64,000 nucleotides of DNA from Aphanothece hegewaldii CCALA 016 (GTDB taxonomy: Bacteria; Cyanobacteriota; Cyanobacteriia; Cyanobacteriales; Microcystaceae), in NCBI RefSeq assembly GCF_003007785.1, contig NZ_PXOH01000013.1, forward strand, positions 1 through 64,000, in the 5' to 3' direction. A model generated the notes under the pieces. That model made no database searches. It was given only the letters and a program-made list of their open reading frames with translations, and was not told the origin of the DNA. The translations under genes were made by a program, and so were the position numbers. Shown here piece after piece: positions 35,106 to 44,836 of this stretch (positions within the stretch are counted from its first letter, which is position 1; each line of letters begins with the position of its first letter).

Positions 35106-36026
35106 ATGGTTACATTAGGCTCTCAAGCAGTTGTTTCTCAGTTTTTTGATCTGACTTCTTATCTCAAAGAACGTCAGAAGCTCGTAGAAGAGGCGTTAGA
35201 TCAGTCTCTTCCTATTATTAGACCAGAAAAAATTTATGAATCAATGCGCTATTCTCTGTTAGCAGGAGGAAAGCGACTTCGACCGATTTTATGTTTGACA
35301 ACCTGCGAACTGATGGGCGGCACGATCGAAATGGCGATGCCTACTGCTTGCGCTTTAGAAATGATTCATACAATGTCATTGATTCATGATGATTTACCCG
35401 CGATGGATAATGATGATTATCGTCGAGGAAAATTAACTAACCACAAGGTTTATGGCGAAGATATCGCTATTTTGGCGGGTGATGGTTTATTAGCCTATGC
35501 GTTTGAATATGTGGCGACTCAAACTCGTAATGTGGCACCTCAAAAAATTATTGAAGTGATTGCCCGTTTAGGCCGTACAGTGGGGGCAGCAGGTTTAGTT
35601 GGTGGTCAGGTATTGGATTTAGAATCAGAAGGAAGACAAGATATTACAACCGATACTCTGACGTTTATCCATACCCATAAAACGGGAGCTTTGTTAGAAA
35701 CTTCGGTGGTTTCGGGTGCAATTTTAGCAGGTGCATCCGATGAGGATGTTCAGCGTTTGTCTCGCTATGCTCAAAATATTGGTCTAGCGTTTCAAATTGT
35801 CGATGATATTCTAGATATTACGGCAACTCAGGAAGAATTAGGCAAAACGCCCAGAAAGGATCTACAAGCTCAAAAAGTAACTTATCCGAGTATTTGGGGT
35901 ATTGAAGCATCACGAGAACAAGCTCAAGCATTAGTAGATGAGGCGATCGCCCAATTAGCGGTTTATGAGGAAAAGGCTGAACCACTACGAGCAATAGCTA
36001 ATTATATCGTTACTCGTAAGCATTAA
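35106..36026 (+). CDS. crtE: Geranylgeranyl diphosphate synthase
   Basis: 306 residues, trans-prenyltransferase fold. The first Asp-rich motif is [15 protein letters not shown], with the four-residue spacing of bacterial type II enzymes, and the second is [10 protein letters not shown]. The substrate-anchoring GGKRLRP motif is also present ([11 protein letters not shown]). It makes geranylgeranyl diphosphate for carotenoids, the chlorophyll phytyl chain and quinones. A DUF212 gene follows 18 bp later on the same strand, a pairing I have seen in other cyanobacteria. The far upstream gap holds the inverted-repeat element. Confidence 0.93.
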   Translation: MVTLGSQAVVSQFFDLTSYLKERQKLVEEALDQSLPIIRPEKIYESMRYSLLAGGKRLRPILCLTTCELMGGTIEMAMPTACALEMIHTMSLIHDDLPAMDNDDYRRGKLTNHKVYGEDIAILAGDGLLAYAFEYVATQTRNVAPQKIIEVIARLGRTVGAAGLVGGQVLDLESEGRQDITTDTLTFIHTHKTGALLETSVVSGAILAGASDEDVQRLSRYAQNIGLAFQIVDDILDITATQEELGKTPRKDLQAQKVTYPSIWGIEASREQAQALVDEAIAQLAVYEEKAEPLRAIANYIVTRKH

Positions 36027-36044
36027 GACCGCCAGAAACTATTT

Positions 36045-36500
36045 ATGCAGGAGTTTAATCAAATCTTTAATAATCATATTTTAATTATCTCGATCGCAGC
36101 TTGTTTGATTGCCCAATTGCTAAAGCTGATTATTGAACTGATCCGTCATGGTAAAGTGAATTTAAAGTTTTTAGTAACTACGGGTGGTATGCCTAGCGCA
36201 CACTCGGCTTTAGTCAGTTCTTTAGCGACGGGTGTCGGTTTAAAAGAGGGTTGGGATAGCGCAGGATTTGCGATCGCTTGTCTGTTTGCTGTAATTGTTA
36301 TGTATGATGCAGCCGGAGTACGTCAAGCCGCCGGAAAACAAGCTCGCATTCTCAATCAGATTTTAGATGGTTTCTTTCAAGATGGCAAAGAAGTCAACGA
36401 AGAACGTTTAAAAGAATTATTGGGTCATACGCCTTTTCAGGTATTAGTCGGTTTAGCATTAGGTGTCGGGATCTCTTTGATGGCAGCACCAACACTTTAA
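36045..36500 (+). CDS. DUF212 membrane protein, PAP2/haloperoxidase-related
   Basis: 151 residues with about four hydrophobic helices. The conserved family segment is LVTTGGMPSAHSALVSSLATGVGL, which contains the phosphatase-like SAHS, and a second YDAAGVRQAAGKQARILN. The family is distantly related to vanadium haloperoxidase/acid phosphatase enzymes. Biological role unknown; because it follows crtE at 18 bp, a lipid-phosphate role in isoprenoid supply is possible. Confidence 0.85.
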   Translation: MQEFNQIFNNHILIISIAACLIAQLLKLIIELIRHGKVNLKFLVTTGGMPSAHSALVSSLATGVGLKEGWDSAGFAIACLFAVIVMYDAAGVRQAAGKQARILNQILDGFFQDGKEVNEERLKELLGHTPFQVLVGLALGVGISLMAAPTL

Positions 36501-36514
36501 ATTAATTATTTTAG

Positions 36515-37744
36515 TTATGATTCGCCTAATGCCTCAATTGCGGCTTCAAGTGCGATCGCTATATGTGTCCAATGAGTCCCCCCTTGGCAAAACACAGTAT
36601 AGGGTTCTCTGAGTGGCCCATCGGCGGAGAATTCGGAGGTACTGCCATCGATAAATGTCCCACCAGCCATAACTAATTCGCTCTCATAGCCTGGCATGGG
36701 GGCAGGTACGGGGTCTAGATAAGACCCTATGGGTGAATGGCGTTGGATCGTCTTACAGAAGGCAATCAGCTTATCGGGTGAACCGAGTTGGATCGCTTGA
36801 ATAACATCGCGTCGCGGAACCAACGGAGGCGGGTTGACGGGGTAGCCAAGTTGCTCGAACACGTAGGCGATTAAATGACTGCCTTTAACCGCTTCTCCGA
36901 CCATTTGCGGGGCGAGAAATAACCCTTGGAAGAGGAGACGATTTTGGTCAAAGGTTGCCCCACCTTCTCGACCGATACCAGGAGAAGTTAACCGACAGGC
37001 CGCCGCTTCGACGAGTTCCGCTTTTCCCGCAAGATAACCCCCTGCTGTAACAATAGTTCCCCCTGGATTTTTGATTAAAGATCCTGCCATTAAATCGACT
37101 CCAACGGCGGTGGGTTCTCTTGTTTCGATGAATTCCCCATAACAATTATCGACAAAACAGACGGTATTCGGGTTTTGCTGTTTGATGATATAGACTATTT
37201 TTTCGATTTCGTCAATAGATAAACTTTGTCGCCAAGAATAACCGCAGGAACGCTGAATTAACGCTAAACGGGTATTGGTACGGATTCCCGTATCTAAGGC
37301 AGTCCAGTCAATCGTTCCATCTGGAGTTAGTTCGAGTTGACGGTAACTAATCCCAAAATCAGCCAGTGATCCTTGTCCTGTTCCTCTAATGCCGATGACT
37401 TCTTCGAGGGTATCATAGGGCGAACCTGCTACGGCGAGCATCTCATCACCAGGTCGCAAAACACCGTATAAAGCACAGGCGATCGCATGAGTTCCAGATA
37501 CGAATTGTACCCTAACTGCTGCTGATTCGGCTCCCATTATTTCGGCGAATACGTGATCTAAAGTTTCGCGTCCTAGATCATCATGACCATAACCACTAAC
37601 ACTCGAAAAATGATGTACACCAACACGATGATTTTGATAGGCTTTGAGAACTTTTTTGAGATTTTGCTTGACCTTGGTGTCTATTTCGGAAAAAATAGGC
37701 AATAGTACTGTTTCGGCTGCTTCTAGTAGTTTTGAACTGATCAT
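36515..37744 (-). CDS. PLP-dependent methionine gamma-lyase family protein
   Basis: 409 residues, fold type I PLP enzyme of the family often labelled aluminium-resistance or methionine gamma-lyase family protein. Features: HHFSSVSGYGHDDLGRE near residue 41, PGDEMLAVAGSPYDTLEEV (PLP-phosphate side), CFVDNCYGEFIETREP (Asp for the pyridine N), SLIKNPGGTIVTAGGYLAG with the Schiff-base Lys. It probably cleaves or rearranges sulfur amino acids; the exact substrate is unknown. It is convergent with the DUF212 gene and monocistronic. Confidence 0.85.
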   Translation of the reverse strand: MISSKLLEAAETVLLPIFSEIDTKVKQNLKKVLKAYQNHRVGVHHFSSVSGYGHDDLGRETLDHVFAEIMGAESAAVRVQFVSGTHAIACALYGVLRPGDEMLAVAGSPYDTLEEVIGIRGTGQGSLADFGISYRQLELTPDGTIDWTALDTGIRTNTRLALIQRSCGYSWRQSLSIDEIEKIVYIIKQQNPNTVCFVDNCYGEFIETREPTAVGVDLMAGSLIKNPGGTIVTAGGYLAGKAELVEAAACRLTSPGIGREGGATFDQNRLLFQGLFLAPQMVGEAVKGSHLIAYVFEQLGYPVNPPPLVPRRDVIQAIQLGSPDKLIAFCKTIQRHSPIGSYLDPVPAPMPGYESELVMAGGTFIDGSTSEFSADGPLREPYTVFCQGGTHWTHIAIALEAAIEALGES

Positions 37745-37975
37745 TTTGCAATTGAGATTAACTTTTTTTATTCAATCTATCTCTTTATATGTTTAGAATG
37801 TCCCTGGTTGCGGCGTTATTTTCAAGGTAGGGTAAATGCCCCATTAGAATGACATCATTGTTGACTAAATGATGTTACTGTTTAATGAGGAATTATCCAC
37901 TTTATCTAAAAATTGTAAATTGTGTTGTGTTTCTTACACAACCTTATTAAACTTAATTACCATTCAGGTTGCTAC

Positions 37976-38797
37976 ATGACTGTTGCTCAATCAAAAAATT
38001 ACCCTTTAGACTGGAACATTATTTCATACATGGCGTTTGTCCACTCAGTGGCCTTACTGGCTTTTCTGCCTGCTTTTTTTAGCTGGAAAGCTGTTGGAGT
38101 AATGTTCTTTCTTTATTGGGTTACTGCGTGTCTTGGAATCACGATTGGATTTCATCGTATGGGGGCTCACCGGAGTTTCCAAGCACCAAAGTGGTTAGAA
38201 TACTTCTTTATACTTTGTGGAAGTCTGGCTTGTCAAGGTGGACCACTAGACTGGATTGGTTTACATCGTATTCATCATAAACATTCAGATACTAAAAACG
38301 ATCCTCATGATTCTAATGAAGGTTTTTGGTGGAGTCATTTCGGTTGGATGATGTATCACCTTCCCGCTAATGATGATATTCCTCGCTACACCCAGGATAT
38401 CTCCAACGATCCCTTTTATTTATTCTGTCAAAAATATTTTGTTTTAATTCAAGTCGCTTTAGGACTTTTGCTTTTTGCTATCGGTGGTTGGCCTTTTGTT
38501 ATTTGGGGTATTTTTGTTCGCTTAGTCGTTGTCTTCCATGTTACTTGGTTAGTCAACAGCGCGACTCACAAATTCGGTTATGTTAGTCATCAATCAGACG
38601 ATAATTCTAAGAATTGTTGGTGGGTGGCACTACTTTCTTTTGGTGAAGGCTGGCACAATAATCATCATGCTTATCAATATTCTGCTCGTCACGGTTTACA
38701 GTGGTGGGAAATTGATCTGACTTGGATGATTATCCGTTTCTTGCAAATTATCGGTTTAGTAACTGATGTTAAGTTAGCCCCTTCTGCTAAACAATAA
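37976..38797 (+). CDS. desC: Acyl-lipid delta-9 desaturase
   Basis: 273 residues from the ATG at 37976. It puts the first double bond in membrane-bound acyl chains. Histidine boxes: HRMGAHRS, HRIHHKHSDTKNDPH and HNNHHAYQYSARHG; the long C-terminal box distinguishes Des-type enzymes. Four hydrophobic helices (for example FVHSVALLAFLPAFFSW, WPFVIWGIFVRLVVVFH). Upstream, a 231-bp leader without other genes is available for cold or light regulation. A strong terminator follows. Confidence 0.93.
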   Translation: MTVAQSKNYPLDWNIISYMAFVHSVALLAFLPAFFSWKAVGVMFFLYWVTACLGITIGFHRMGAHRSFQAPKWLEYFFILCGSLACQGGPLDWIGLHRIHHKHSDTKNDPHDSNEGFWWSHFGWMMYHLPANDDIPRYTQDISNDPFYLFCQKYFVLIQVALGLLLFAIGGWPFVIWGIFVRLVVVFHVTWLVNSATHKFGYVSHQSDDNSKNCWWVALLSFGEGWHNNHHAYQYSARHGLQWWEIDLTWMIIRFLQIIGLVTDVKLAPSAKQ

Positions 38798-38821
38798 AGC
38801 TTACCTTAGTTTGGTTTTTTT

Positions 38822-38846
38822 AGACGCAATATCGCGTCTTTTTTTA
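38822..38846 (+). terminator. Rho-independent terminator of desC
   Basis: AGACGC-AATATC-GCGTCT followed by a run of seven T. A 6-bp GC-containing stem and the U-tract are a classical intrinsic terminator for the plus strand. The T-run overlaps the 3' end of the convergent DUF4332 gene by 3 bp. Confidence 0.85.
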
Positions 38847-39251
38847 TGTCAATGTTTTGGCTTCTTGTACCCATTTTTGTACTAAATCAACGGATGGACA
38901 TAAATCTTGTCGTTGCAAATTAGCGACTTGTAAGCGCAAAATCTGACGATGAATTCGATAGACGGGAGTTTGTCCAAGTTGAATGACTGATGCAATTCCT
39001 GAATGTAACAATAAACCACAATATTGACACCCGACACTGGGAATTCTCGCTAAATCGGCTAAGGCTGCCCATTTATTTATATACTGTGTATGTAATTGCA
39101 GTTGACTGGCTAAAGATTGTTTTAAGTCGGGGTTTTTGGTTTTTGCTAATAACTGTTGTGTTGTCGTCACTCCACAAGATTTGAGGTTGTCTTGTTGTTG
39201 TTGACTCAATCCTGGGAGTTGTTCAATGTTCCAATAATTAGATTGTACCAT
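38844..39251 (-). CDS. DUF4332 helix-hairpin-helix-like protein
   Basis: 135 residues from the ATG at 39251; a longer reading would overlap cofG. It has two similar helical units: NIEQLPGLSQQQQDNLKSCGVTTTQQLL and DLARIPSVGCQYCGLLLHSGIASVIQL. Each looks like the helix-hairpin-helix repeat of the DUF4332 family (IxGIGxxxAxxLxxxGI). The role is unknown, though such domains often bind DNA or other proteins. It lies downstream of cofG, 38 bp away, on the same strand. Confidence 0.72.
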   Translation of the reverse strand: MVQSNYWNIEQLPGLSQQQQDNLKSCGVTTTQQLLAKTKNPDLKQSLASQLQLHTQYINKWAALADLARIPSVGCQYCGLLLHSGIASVIQLGQTPVYRIHRQILRLQVANLQRQDLCPSVDLVQKWVQEAKTLT

Positions 39252-39289
39252 GACAGTAAAATCGATCGTATATGGGTCTATTTTTAACT

Positions 39290-40228
39290 CTAGCGGATTG
39301 ACATATTTTTTCGCAGTGACGGAGATAACCAATCATAATAGTGAGGATAGACGGGTAGACGGGGAATTAATTTCCATCCTGCGGACTCTAAAAGATTAAC
39401 AAGGGTTTGATGCAATAAATGAGGATAGTCGGGGTTGACTTCATCTTTAGGACTAATACCTCCTAAGTCGGTCGCTCCTGCTTCTAGACATAAGAGTAAA
39501 ATATTTGGAGAAGAAATTAAGTTAGGTGGAATCTGAATAGCAATACTTTCGGGTAATATTTCTCTCGCTTTTTTTACAATGTCAGGAAATTGATCTAAAG
39601 TAAATTGGGATTCCGTCAGACTTTGATGACTACCGACGCAATGAGGTTGTAGAATGACTTCTTGTATATGTCCCCAACGGGATTGAATCGCGGTAATTAC
39701 TTCTAGAGTATCCCATCGATCGGTTTCAGTTTCGCCTATTCCTAAAAGTAATCCTGTGGTAAAAGGAATTTTTAACTCACCTGCCCATTCTAACTGTTGT
39801 AGTCGGACTTCGGGAATTTTAGAGGGTGCGTGATGATGAACGGTTTTTAATAATTTGGGTGTGATTTGTTCTAACATCAATCCCATCGACACATTGACTT
39901 GTTTTAATTGTGCCATTTCGTTATAACTTAGTGGCCCTGCATTGGTATGTGGAAAAAATCCCATGTCTAAAGAGAGTTGACATAAATCATAAATTCTTTG
40001 AAACCAAGCTTTTCTACGAGGTGACTGGGGATGAACTTCACCGCTTAAAATAAGAATTTCTGAGACGCTTTGAGGTTGGAGAGAATGTAGGATTTTTTGG
40101 GCTTGTGATAAAGATAACCAATCATCTTGACTTGGAGCGACGCGAAAGTTACAGTAAGTGCAACGATTAAAACATTCATAAGTCGGAACTAGAGTATAAG
40201 ACGGACTGTATGTAATGGTCTTAAGCAT
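39290..40228 (-). CDS. cofG: 7,8-didemethyl-8-hydroxy-5-deazariboflavin synthase subunit CofG
   Basis: 312 residues, radical SAM enzyme. The CxxxCxxC iron-sulfur motif is Cys19, Cys23, Cys26 (ECFNRCTYCNF). Later segments (PHTNAGPLSYNE, MGLMLEQITPKL, LLLGIGETETDR, LCLEAGATDLGGISPKDEVNP) are characteristic of CofG. With CofH it makes the 5-deazaflavin Fo; in cyanobacteria Fo serves as antenna of DNA photolyase. cofH is not in this window. Confidence 0.93.
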   Translation of the reverse strand: MLKTITYSPSYTLVPTYECFNRCTYCNFRVAPSQDDWLSLSQAQKILHSLQPQSVSEILILSGEVHPQSPRRKAWFQRIYDLCQLSLDMGFFPHTNAGPLSYNEMAQLKQVNVSMGLMLEQITPKLLKTVHHHAPSKIPEVRLQQLEWAGELKIPFTTGLLLGIGETETDRWDTLEVITAIQSRWGHIQEVILQPHCVGSHQSLTESQFTLDQFPDIVKKAREILPESIAIQIPPNLISSPNILLLCLEAGATDLGGISPKDEVNPDYPHLLHQTLVNLLESAGWKLIPRLPVYPHYYDWLSPSLRKNMSIR

Positions 40229-40304
40229 TTTTTGGTTTAAGTTAGCTTCCAGTTTTTTGTAAACTAAGAGTAGTAATTATCTGATTTATCGTAACTCTTA
40301 TTTC

Positions 40305-41309
40305 ATGACCATTTCTTTGAACCAAATTGAAACGGAACTGCAAACCTTACAACAAGAGGCGAAAAGTGCGATCGCACAAACTGACTCTTTAGACAACTTA
40401 GAACAGCTACGGGTGAATTATCTGGGAAAAAAAGGCAAACTTTCTCTTATCTTACGAGGAATGGGTCAGTTAAGTGCAGAAGATCGACCGCGCATCGGTT
40501 CCTTAGCAAATGAGGTCAAAGAAGAGTTACAGTCTCAATTAGACCAACAAAATCAAATTCTTCAAAACGCCCAAATTCAAGCCAAATTAGCCTCTCAAAC
40601 CCTTGATGTTACATTACCCGGTGTCAGTCGTCCTCTAGGTCGTTTGCATCCACTTAATAGTACAGTCGATAAAATGCTTGACATTTTCGTAGGTTTAGGC
40701 TATACAGTAGCAACCGGGCCACAAGTCGAGACAGATTATTATAACTTTGAAGCATTAAATATTCCGGCTGATCATCCTGCTAGAGATATGCAGGATACCT
40801 TCTTTTTTAGTGATGGGCGACTTTTAAGAACCCACACTTCACCAGTGCAAATTCGTTATATGGAAACCCACACCCCACCCATACGGATTGTAGCACCGGG
40901 TCGAGTTTATCGTCGTGATACAGTAGATGCAACACATTCGGCGGTGTTTCATCAAGTGGAATTACTCGCAATAGATAAAAACTTGACGTTTACTGACCTT
41001 AAAGGCACACTTAAAGAGTTTTTGCGTCAAATGTTCGGCGCGGAATTACCGGTTAAATTTCGGGCTAGTTATTTTCCTTTTACTGAACCGTCAGCCGAAG
41101 TCGATGTACTTTGGCAGGGAAAATGGTTAGAGGTGATGGGTTGCGGGATGGTCGATCCAAACGTCATGAAAGCAGTTGGCTACGATCCGGAGGTGTATAC
41201 TGGGTTTGCGGCTGGTTTTGGAGTAGAACGGTTTGCGATGGTACTCCATCAAATTGATGATATTCGCCGTTGTTACAACAGTGATTTGAGATTTTTGCGA
41301 CAATTTTAA
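40305..41309 (+). CDS. pheS: Phenylalanyl-tRNA synthetase alpha subunit
   Basis: 334 residues, class II synthetase. N-terminal coiled coil (about 1-90, [21 protein letters not shown]) that binds tRNA. The catalytic domain has motif 2 [45 protein letters not shown], and motif 3 [15 protein letters not shown]. It forms an alpha2-beta2 enzyme with PheT, which is not adjacent. A DUF4870 gene follows at 24 bp. Confidence 0.96.
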   Translation: MTISLNQIETELQTLQQEAKSAIAQTDSLDNLEQLRVNYLGKKGKLSLILRGMGQLSAEDRPRIGSLANEVKEELQSQLDQQNQILQNAQIQAKLASQTLDVTLPGVSRPLGRLHPLNSTVDKMLDIFVGLGYTVATGPQVETDYYNFEALNIPADHPARDMQDTFFFSDGRLLRTHTSPVQIRYMETHTPPIRIVAPGRVYRRDTVDATHSAVFHQVELLAIDKNLTFTDLKGTLKEFLRQMFGAELPVKFRASYFPFTEPSAEVDVLWQGKWLEVMGCGMVDPNVMKAVGYDPEVYTGFAAGFGVERFAMVLHQIDDIRRCYNSDLRFLRQF

Positions 41310-41333
41310 GTAAAGATTTAAGGCTTGATGATT

Positions 41334-41672
41334 ATGGAAGATACTTTAACTAGACGTAAACTTTTAGCAGCAATTAGTCATGGTTCAGTTTTGCTGACTG
41401 CGACGTTAGTTTCTTGGGCTATTCCTCTTGTGGTTTATTTAATTAGTGAAGATGCGATCGCTAAAGATCATGCTAAAGAAGCCCTGAATTTTCATATTAA
41501 TATTGCCTTTTGGGGCTTTATTTTCGGTATTTTGACCGGTGTTTTGATCGGTTGGGCGTTTTTGGCGGCTTTAGGACTGATTACGATTATTTTTCCGATT
41601 ATTGCCCTGTTGTCGGTGTTCAATGACCCCGATAAAGTTTATCGTTATCCTTTGATTTATCGGTTATTGTAG
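41334..41672 (+). CDS. DUF4870 small membrane protein
   Basis: 112 residues from the ATG at 41334; ATG 41328 and TTG 41325 are alternatives two or three codons earlier. Three hydrophobic helices in the Tic20-like/DUF4870 pattern: LLAAISHGSVLLTATLVSWAIPLVVYLI, the loop AKDHAKEALNFHIN (the family's conserved H..KEALNFQ motif), and two more helices with VFNDPDKVYRYP at the end. Function unknown. It probably shares the pheS transcript. Confidence 0.83.
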   Translation: MEDTLTRRKLLAAISHGSVLLTATLVSWAIPLVVYLISEDAIAKDHAKEALNFHINIAFWGFIFGILTGVLIGWAFLAALGLITIIFPIIALLSVFNDPDKVYRYPLIYRLL

Positions 41673-41678
41673 AAAAAA

Positions 41679-41704
41679 TAGAGACGTGTCATATCGCGTC
41701 TCTA
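41679..41704. repeat. Palindrome between convergent genes (TAGAGACG...CGTCTCTA)
   Basis: TAGAGACGTG-TCATAT-CGCGTCTCTA, an imperfect 10-bp stem (one G-T). The core GACG...CGTC resembles the desC terminator arm and the sequence near 11598 (CATATCGCGTCT), so it may belong to a second family of small palindromes. It could end transcripts from both sides. Confidence 0.6.
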
Positions 41705-41728
41705 CAGGTTTTTAACCAAAAACACTTT

Positions 41729-42547
41729 TTAACCAAAAACACGATGTTGTAAGGATGGCATTTGTCGGCGGACTTGTTCTAAACGAGAGGCGTTAATTTC
41801 TGCGATCGCAATGCCAGTTTGTTCGCCTGCATCCGCTAAAATAACACCCCAAGGGTCAATAATCATGGCGTGACCATGAGTATAGCGTCTTTCGTAGTTA
41901 TTACCCGTTTGGGCGGGCGCAATGATATAACAAGTATTTTCGATCGCTCTAGCTTGTAACAAAACTTTCCAGTGATCTTTTCCTGTATAAGCAGTAAAAG
42001 CGGCAGGTACAAACAAAACATCAGCCCCTTTATCGGAAAGATGGCGATACAATTCTGGAAAACGCACATCATAACAGATCGATAAACCAATCTTGCCATA
42101 AATATCCGACACATACAAAGGCGGTAATTCTGTGCCAGCCATGACGGTACTCGACTCTTGATAGGTATTTCCGTCGGGTACATTAACATCAAATAAATGC
42201 ACTTTCCGATAGCGGGCGAGTTCTTGACCACTGGGTGCAACTAATAAAGCTGTATTATAAGCTTTTTGGGGTTCGTCGTTTACAGGAACGGGAAAACCAC
42301 CGCCTAGTAATGTCACCTGAAAACGTTGTGCCATCCTTTTGAGGAATTTTTCAGCTTTGAGGGCGATTTCACTCGCTTGATTCGCTTTATCGGCTTCTTT
42401 CCCCATAAATGCGAAATTTTCGGGCAAACCTATTAATTCAGCCCCGCGACGCACAGCGAGTTCGATTAATTCTTCAGCCTCAACTAGATTGTTTTCTAAG
42501 TCGGGCTTGCTGGACATTTGAATGGCAGCAGCAAGATAAGATTTCAT
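41729..42547 (-). CDS. Nitrilase-superfamily amidohydrolase (Nit1/Nit2-like)
   Basis: 272 residues from the ATG at 42547. The nitrilase Glu-Lys-Cys triad is Glu43 (LPENFAF), Lys115 (YRKVHLFD) and Cys158 (LSICYDVRFPE). Segment RAIENTCYIIAPAQTG is typical of the Nit1/omega-amidase branch, which removes deaminated glutathione or alpha-keto amides as metabolite repair; some members act on other amides. It is convergent with the DUF4870 gene. There is no adjacent pathway gene. Confidence 0.87.
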   Translation of the reverse strand: MKSYLAAAIQMSSKPDLENNLVEAEELIELAVRRGAELIGLPENFAFMGKEADKANQASEIALKAEKFLKRMAQRFQVTLLGGGFPVPVNDEPQKAYNTALLVAPSGQELARYRKVHLFDVNVPDGNTYQESSTVMAGTELPPLYVSDIYGKIGLSICYDVRFPELYRHLSDKGADVLFVPAAFTAYTGKDHWKVLLQARAIENTCYIIAPAQTGNNYERRYTHGHAMIIDPWGVILADAGEQTGIAIAEINASRLEQVRRQMPSLQHRVFG

Positions 42548-42722
42548 GCGTACAACAATAAAAAGTAACGATATATAATTAGCCACTGAATTTTATTGTA
42601 TCGCTCTTCAGGAACGGCATTTCTTTTCTTTGTGTAACTTATTTCACGCCACGAACGAAAGCATAAAATCAACCAAATATGATAGCTTAAGAAAAGATTC
42701 GTTACTATTGCTCAATTTTGAT

Positions 42723-42881
42723 ATGTCTTTTTTCCGTCAATATATCGCTCCTTTACTTACTGTACTGATTTTCTTAATCGCTTTGGTAGCCGTTAGCGCT
42801 CGTAGTTTTTTACCGTCTGATTTATCTGCACCTGCACCCATTACAGAAAATCAACCGAGTATCGTTAACACAAAAGGCTAA
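42723..42881 (+). CDS. 52-residue single-helix membrane protein
   Basis: Start chosen at the ATG 42723; the frame is open from 42630 but without family-like sequence. One hydrophobic helix (YIAPLLTVLIFLIALVAVSA) and a C-terminal SFLPSDLSAPAPI. I recall close relatives of this length in many cyanobacteria, so it is a conserved small membrane protein, function unknown. Only 1 bp separates its stop from the GNAT gene, so they form an operon. Confidence 0.65.
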   Translation: MSFFRQYIAPLLTVLIFLIALVAVSARSFLPSDLSAPAPITENQPSIVNTKG

Positions 42882-42882
42882 A

Positions 42883-43338
42883 ATGGGACTTCCTGATGGC
42901 TATCAGCTACGTGTCGGAACTAAGAGCGATCGCACATTGTTGCTAGATTTTATGTATAAAACCTATCAAGAATTTTTTCTTGAACAAAAAAAGTTTTCTC
43001 ATCTAGCTGATACGGTTGCTCAATATTTTTCTCAAACAACTCCTTTATGGTGGATTGAATTTCAAAAAAAGCCTGTAGGTTGTCTCTGGATGGGTAGCGG
43101 TGTGGATCAAATAACAGGACAGCGATATAGTCATATTTTTATAGTTTACGTTAGTTTGGAACATCGCCGTAAAGGTATTGGAAGCTTTTTGATGAATCAA
43201 GCCGAAATTTGGGCAAAATCTCAAGGTAATTTTCAGTTAGGGCTACAGGTTTTTAATGAAAATCAACCTGCTGTTAATTTTTATGAAAAAATAGGTTTTA
43301 AAACTCAATCTTTGTTAATGATTAAACCGTTTAATTAG
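42883..43338 (+). CDS. GNAT-family N-acetyltransferase
   Basis: 151 residues. The GNAT acetyl-CoA-binding motif A is visible as VYVSLEHRRKGIGSFLMNQAEIWAKSQG (the R/Q-x-x-G-x-G/A signature RRKGIG), followed by the motif B region LGLQVFNENQPAVNFYEKIGF. The acceptor substrate is not evident. It is the second gene of an apparent operon with the 52-residue membrane protein. Confidence 0.88.
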   Translation: MGLPDGYQLRVGTKSDRTLLLDFMYKTYQEFFLEQKKFSHLADTVAQYFSQTTPLWWIEFQKKPVGCLWMGSGVDQITGQRYSHIFIVYVSLEHRRKGIGSFLMNQAEIWAKSQGNFQLGLQVFNENQPAVNFYEKIGFKTQSLLMIKPFN

Positions 43339-43376
43339 TGTCAGACAGAATAGTTAAGATTTTATCTAGCAAGAAA

Positions 43377-44171
43377 ATGACCCAACAAACCTAGAATGCT
43401 GAAGATTATGCGAAGAATTCCCAAGCACAATTAGAATGGGCAAAAGAAATAATTAGTAAGCTGAATCTACAAGGAAATGAATCTCTTTTAGATATTGGTT
43501 GTGGCGATGGAAAAATTACGGCCGCCTTAGCTAAAATCCTGAAATATGGCTTTGTGTATGGAATTGACGCTAATTTGGAGATGATTAATTTTGCTAAAAA
43601 AAACTATATTAATCATGAATCTAAAAACTTGACATTTGAGCAAATGAATGCTAGGGAAATTAAATTAGATCAAACCTTTGATGTAGCATTTTCTAACGCT
43701 GTTTTACATTGGGTTGATGATCATGTTGCCGTTTTAAAAGGAGTTCACGCCCATCTTAAACCTCAAGGAAAAATTTTATTTCAAATGGGCGGTAAAGGCA
43801 ATGTCGGCGAGTTGCGTACAGTTATTGAACAAACAACCCAAGAAACAGAATGGCAAACTTATTTTAAAGATTTTTCTGATTCTAAATATTTTTATGATCC
43901 AGAAGATTATCTAAAATGGCTTCCTGAAACTGGTTTTACACCCCTTAGAGTCGATCTTATCAAGAAAGATATGCAGCATCAAGGGAAAGAAGGTTTAAAG
44001 GGTTGGTTAAGAACGACTTGGTTTACTTATACCCATCAACTAAGAGAAGAATTACGAGAACCCTTTTTAGATGCGGTGGTTAATAATTATACGCAAAAAG
44101 TTCCGATCGATGAACAGGGTAAAACTCATGTTGGTATGGTTCGCTTGGAAGTGGAAGCGGTAAAAATATAG
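43377..44171 (+). pseudogene. SAM-dependent methyltransferase with a TAG stop at codon 6
   Basis: The reading starts ATG ACC CAA CAA ACC at 43377 and hits TAG at 43392-43394, then stays open to 44171 (264 codons in all). After the stop the sequence is a clean class I methyltransferase: NAEDYAKNSQAQLEW, motif I LLDIGCGDGKIT (about 43494-43530), AVLHWVDDH, and a trans-aconitate-methyltransferase-like end. The related proteins I remember have Trp where the stop lies (QTWNAEDYAK), and TGG to TAG is one base. No in-frame ATG or good GTG/TTG lies between the stop and motif I; an internal GTG at 43554 would drop motif I. So the gene is probably dead, or the stop is read through or is a sequencing error. 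Confidence 0.8.
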
Positions 44172-44213
44172 TGTCAAAATAGAAATAGTAATCAAAGAGA
44201 ACACAAAAAACTT

Positions 44214-44642
44214 ATGCGTCTTTTACACACCATGTTACGAGTGAACAACCTAGAAGAGTCCCTGAAATTTTACTGTGATATTTTAGGGATGAAACTTTTG
44301 CGTCAGAAAGACTACGAGAGTGGAAAGTTTACTCTTGCTTTCGTTGGATATGGAGACGAAGCAGATACAGCCGTAATTGAATTAACTTATAACTGGGGTG
44401 TCAATGAATATGAGTTAGGAACCGCTTATGGTCATATTGCCCTAGGTGTTGATAATATTTATGAAACTTGCGAAAAAATTAAAGGTTTAGGCGGTAAAGT
44501 AACTAGAGAACCCGGTCCGATGAAACATGGTACTACTGTCATCGCATTTGTCGAAGATCCTAACGGTTATAAAATTGAGTTAATTCAACTTGGTACACAA
44601 GGTTCGGAACAAAAACAGGTTTCAGCCGCAGCTAGTCATTAG
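44214..44642 (+). CDS. gloA: Lactoylglutathione lyase (glyoxalase I)
   Basis: 142 residues. It converts the methylglyoxal-glutathione adduct to S-lactoylglutathione. Family-specific sequence: [29 protein letters not shown] with metal ligand His5, [26 protein letters not shown] with Glu and His ligands, and [14 protein letters not shown] with the final Glu. This is the short GlxI (nickel/zinc) type. It lies 42 bp after the methyltransferase remnant and is probably transcribed alone. Confidence 0.93.
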   Translation: MRLLHTMLRVNNLEESLKFYCDILGMKLLRQKDYESGKFTLAFVGYGDEADTAVIELTYNWGVNEYELGTAYGHIALGVDNIYETCEKIKGLGGKVTREPGPMKHGTTVIAFVEDPNGYKIELIQLGTQGSEQKQVSAAASH

Positions 44643-44700
44643 ATTATTAGATTATTCATCATTAAATAAGGATTTGGTTTCTTTGATCTAGTCTTAAATA

Positions 44701-44723
44701 GGGTTTAGAGACCAAACCCCTAC
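44701..44723. repeat. Palindromic intergenic repeat, copy 4
   Basis: GGGTTTAG-AGA-CCAAACCCCTAC, with one changed base in the left arm. It lies between gloA and radC. Confidence 0.8.
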
Positions 44724-44836
44724 GGTATACATAAAAGGGTTTTTTCGATAAATTAACTTTACATTTATTAACATTAGGGTTGCGGCTTTTGTGTCTTAGG
44801 CTATAACTAATTCTAAAGCCATTTTTGAGCGTATCC

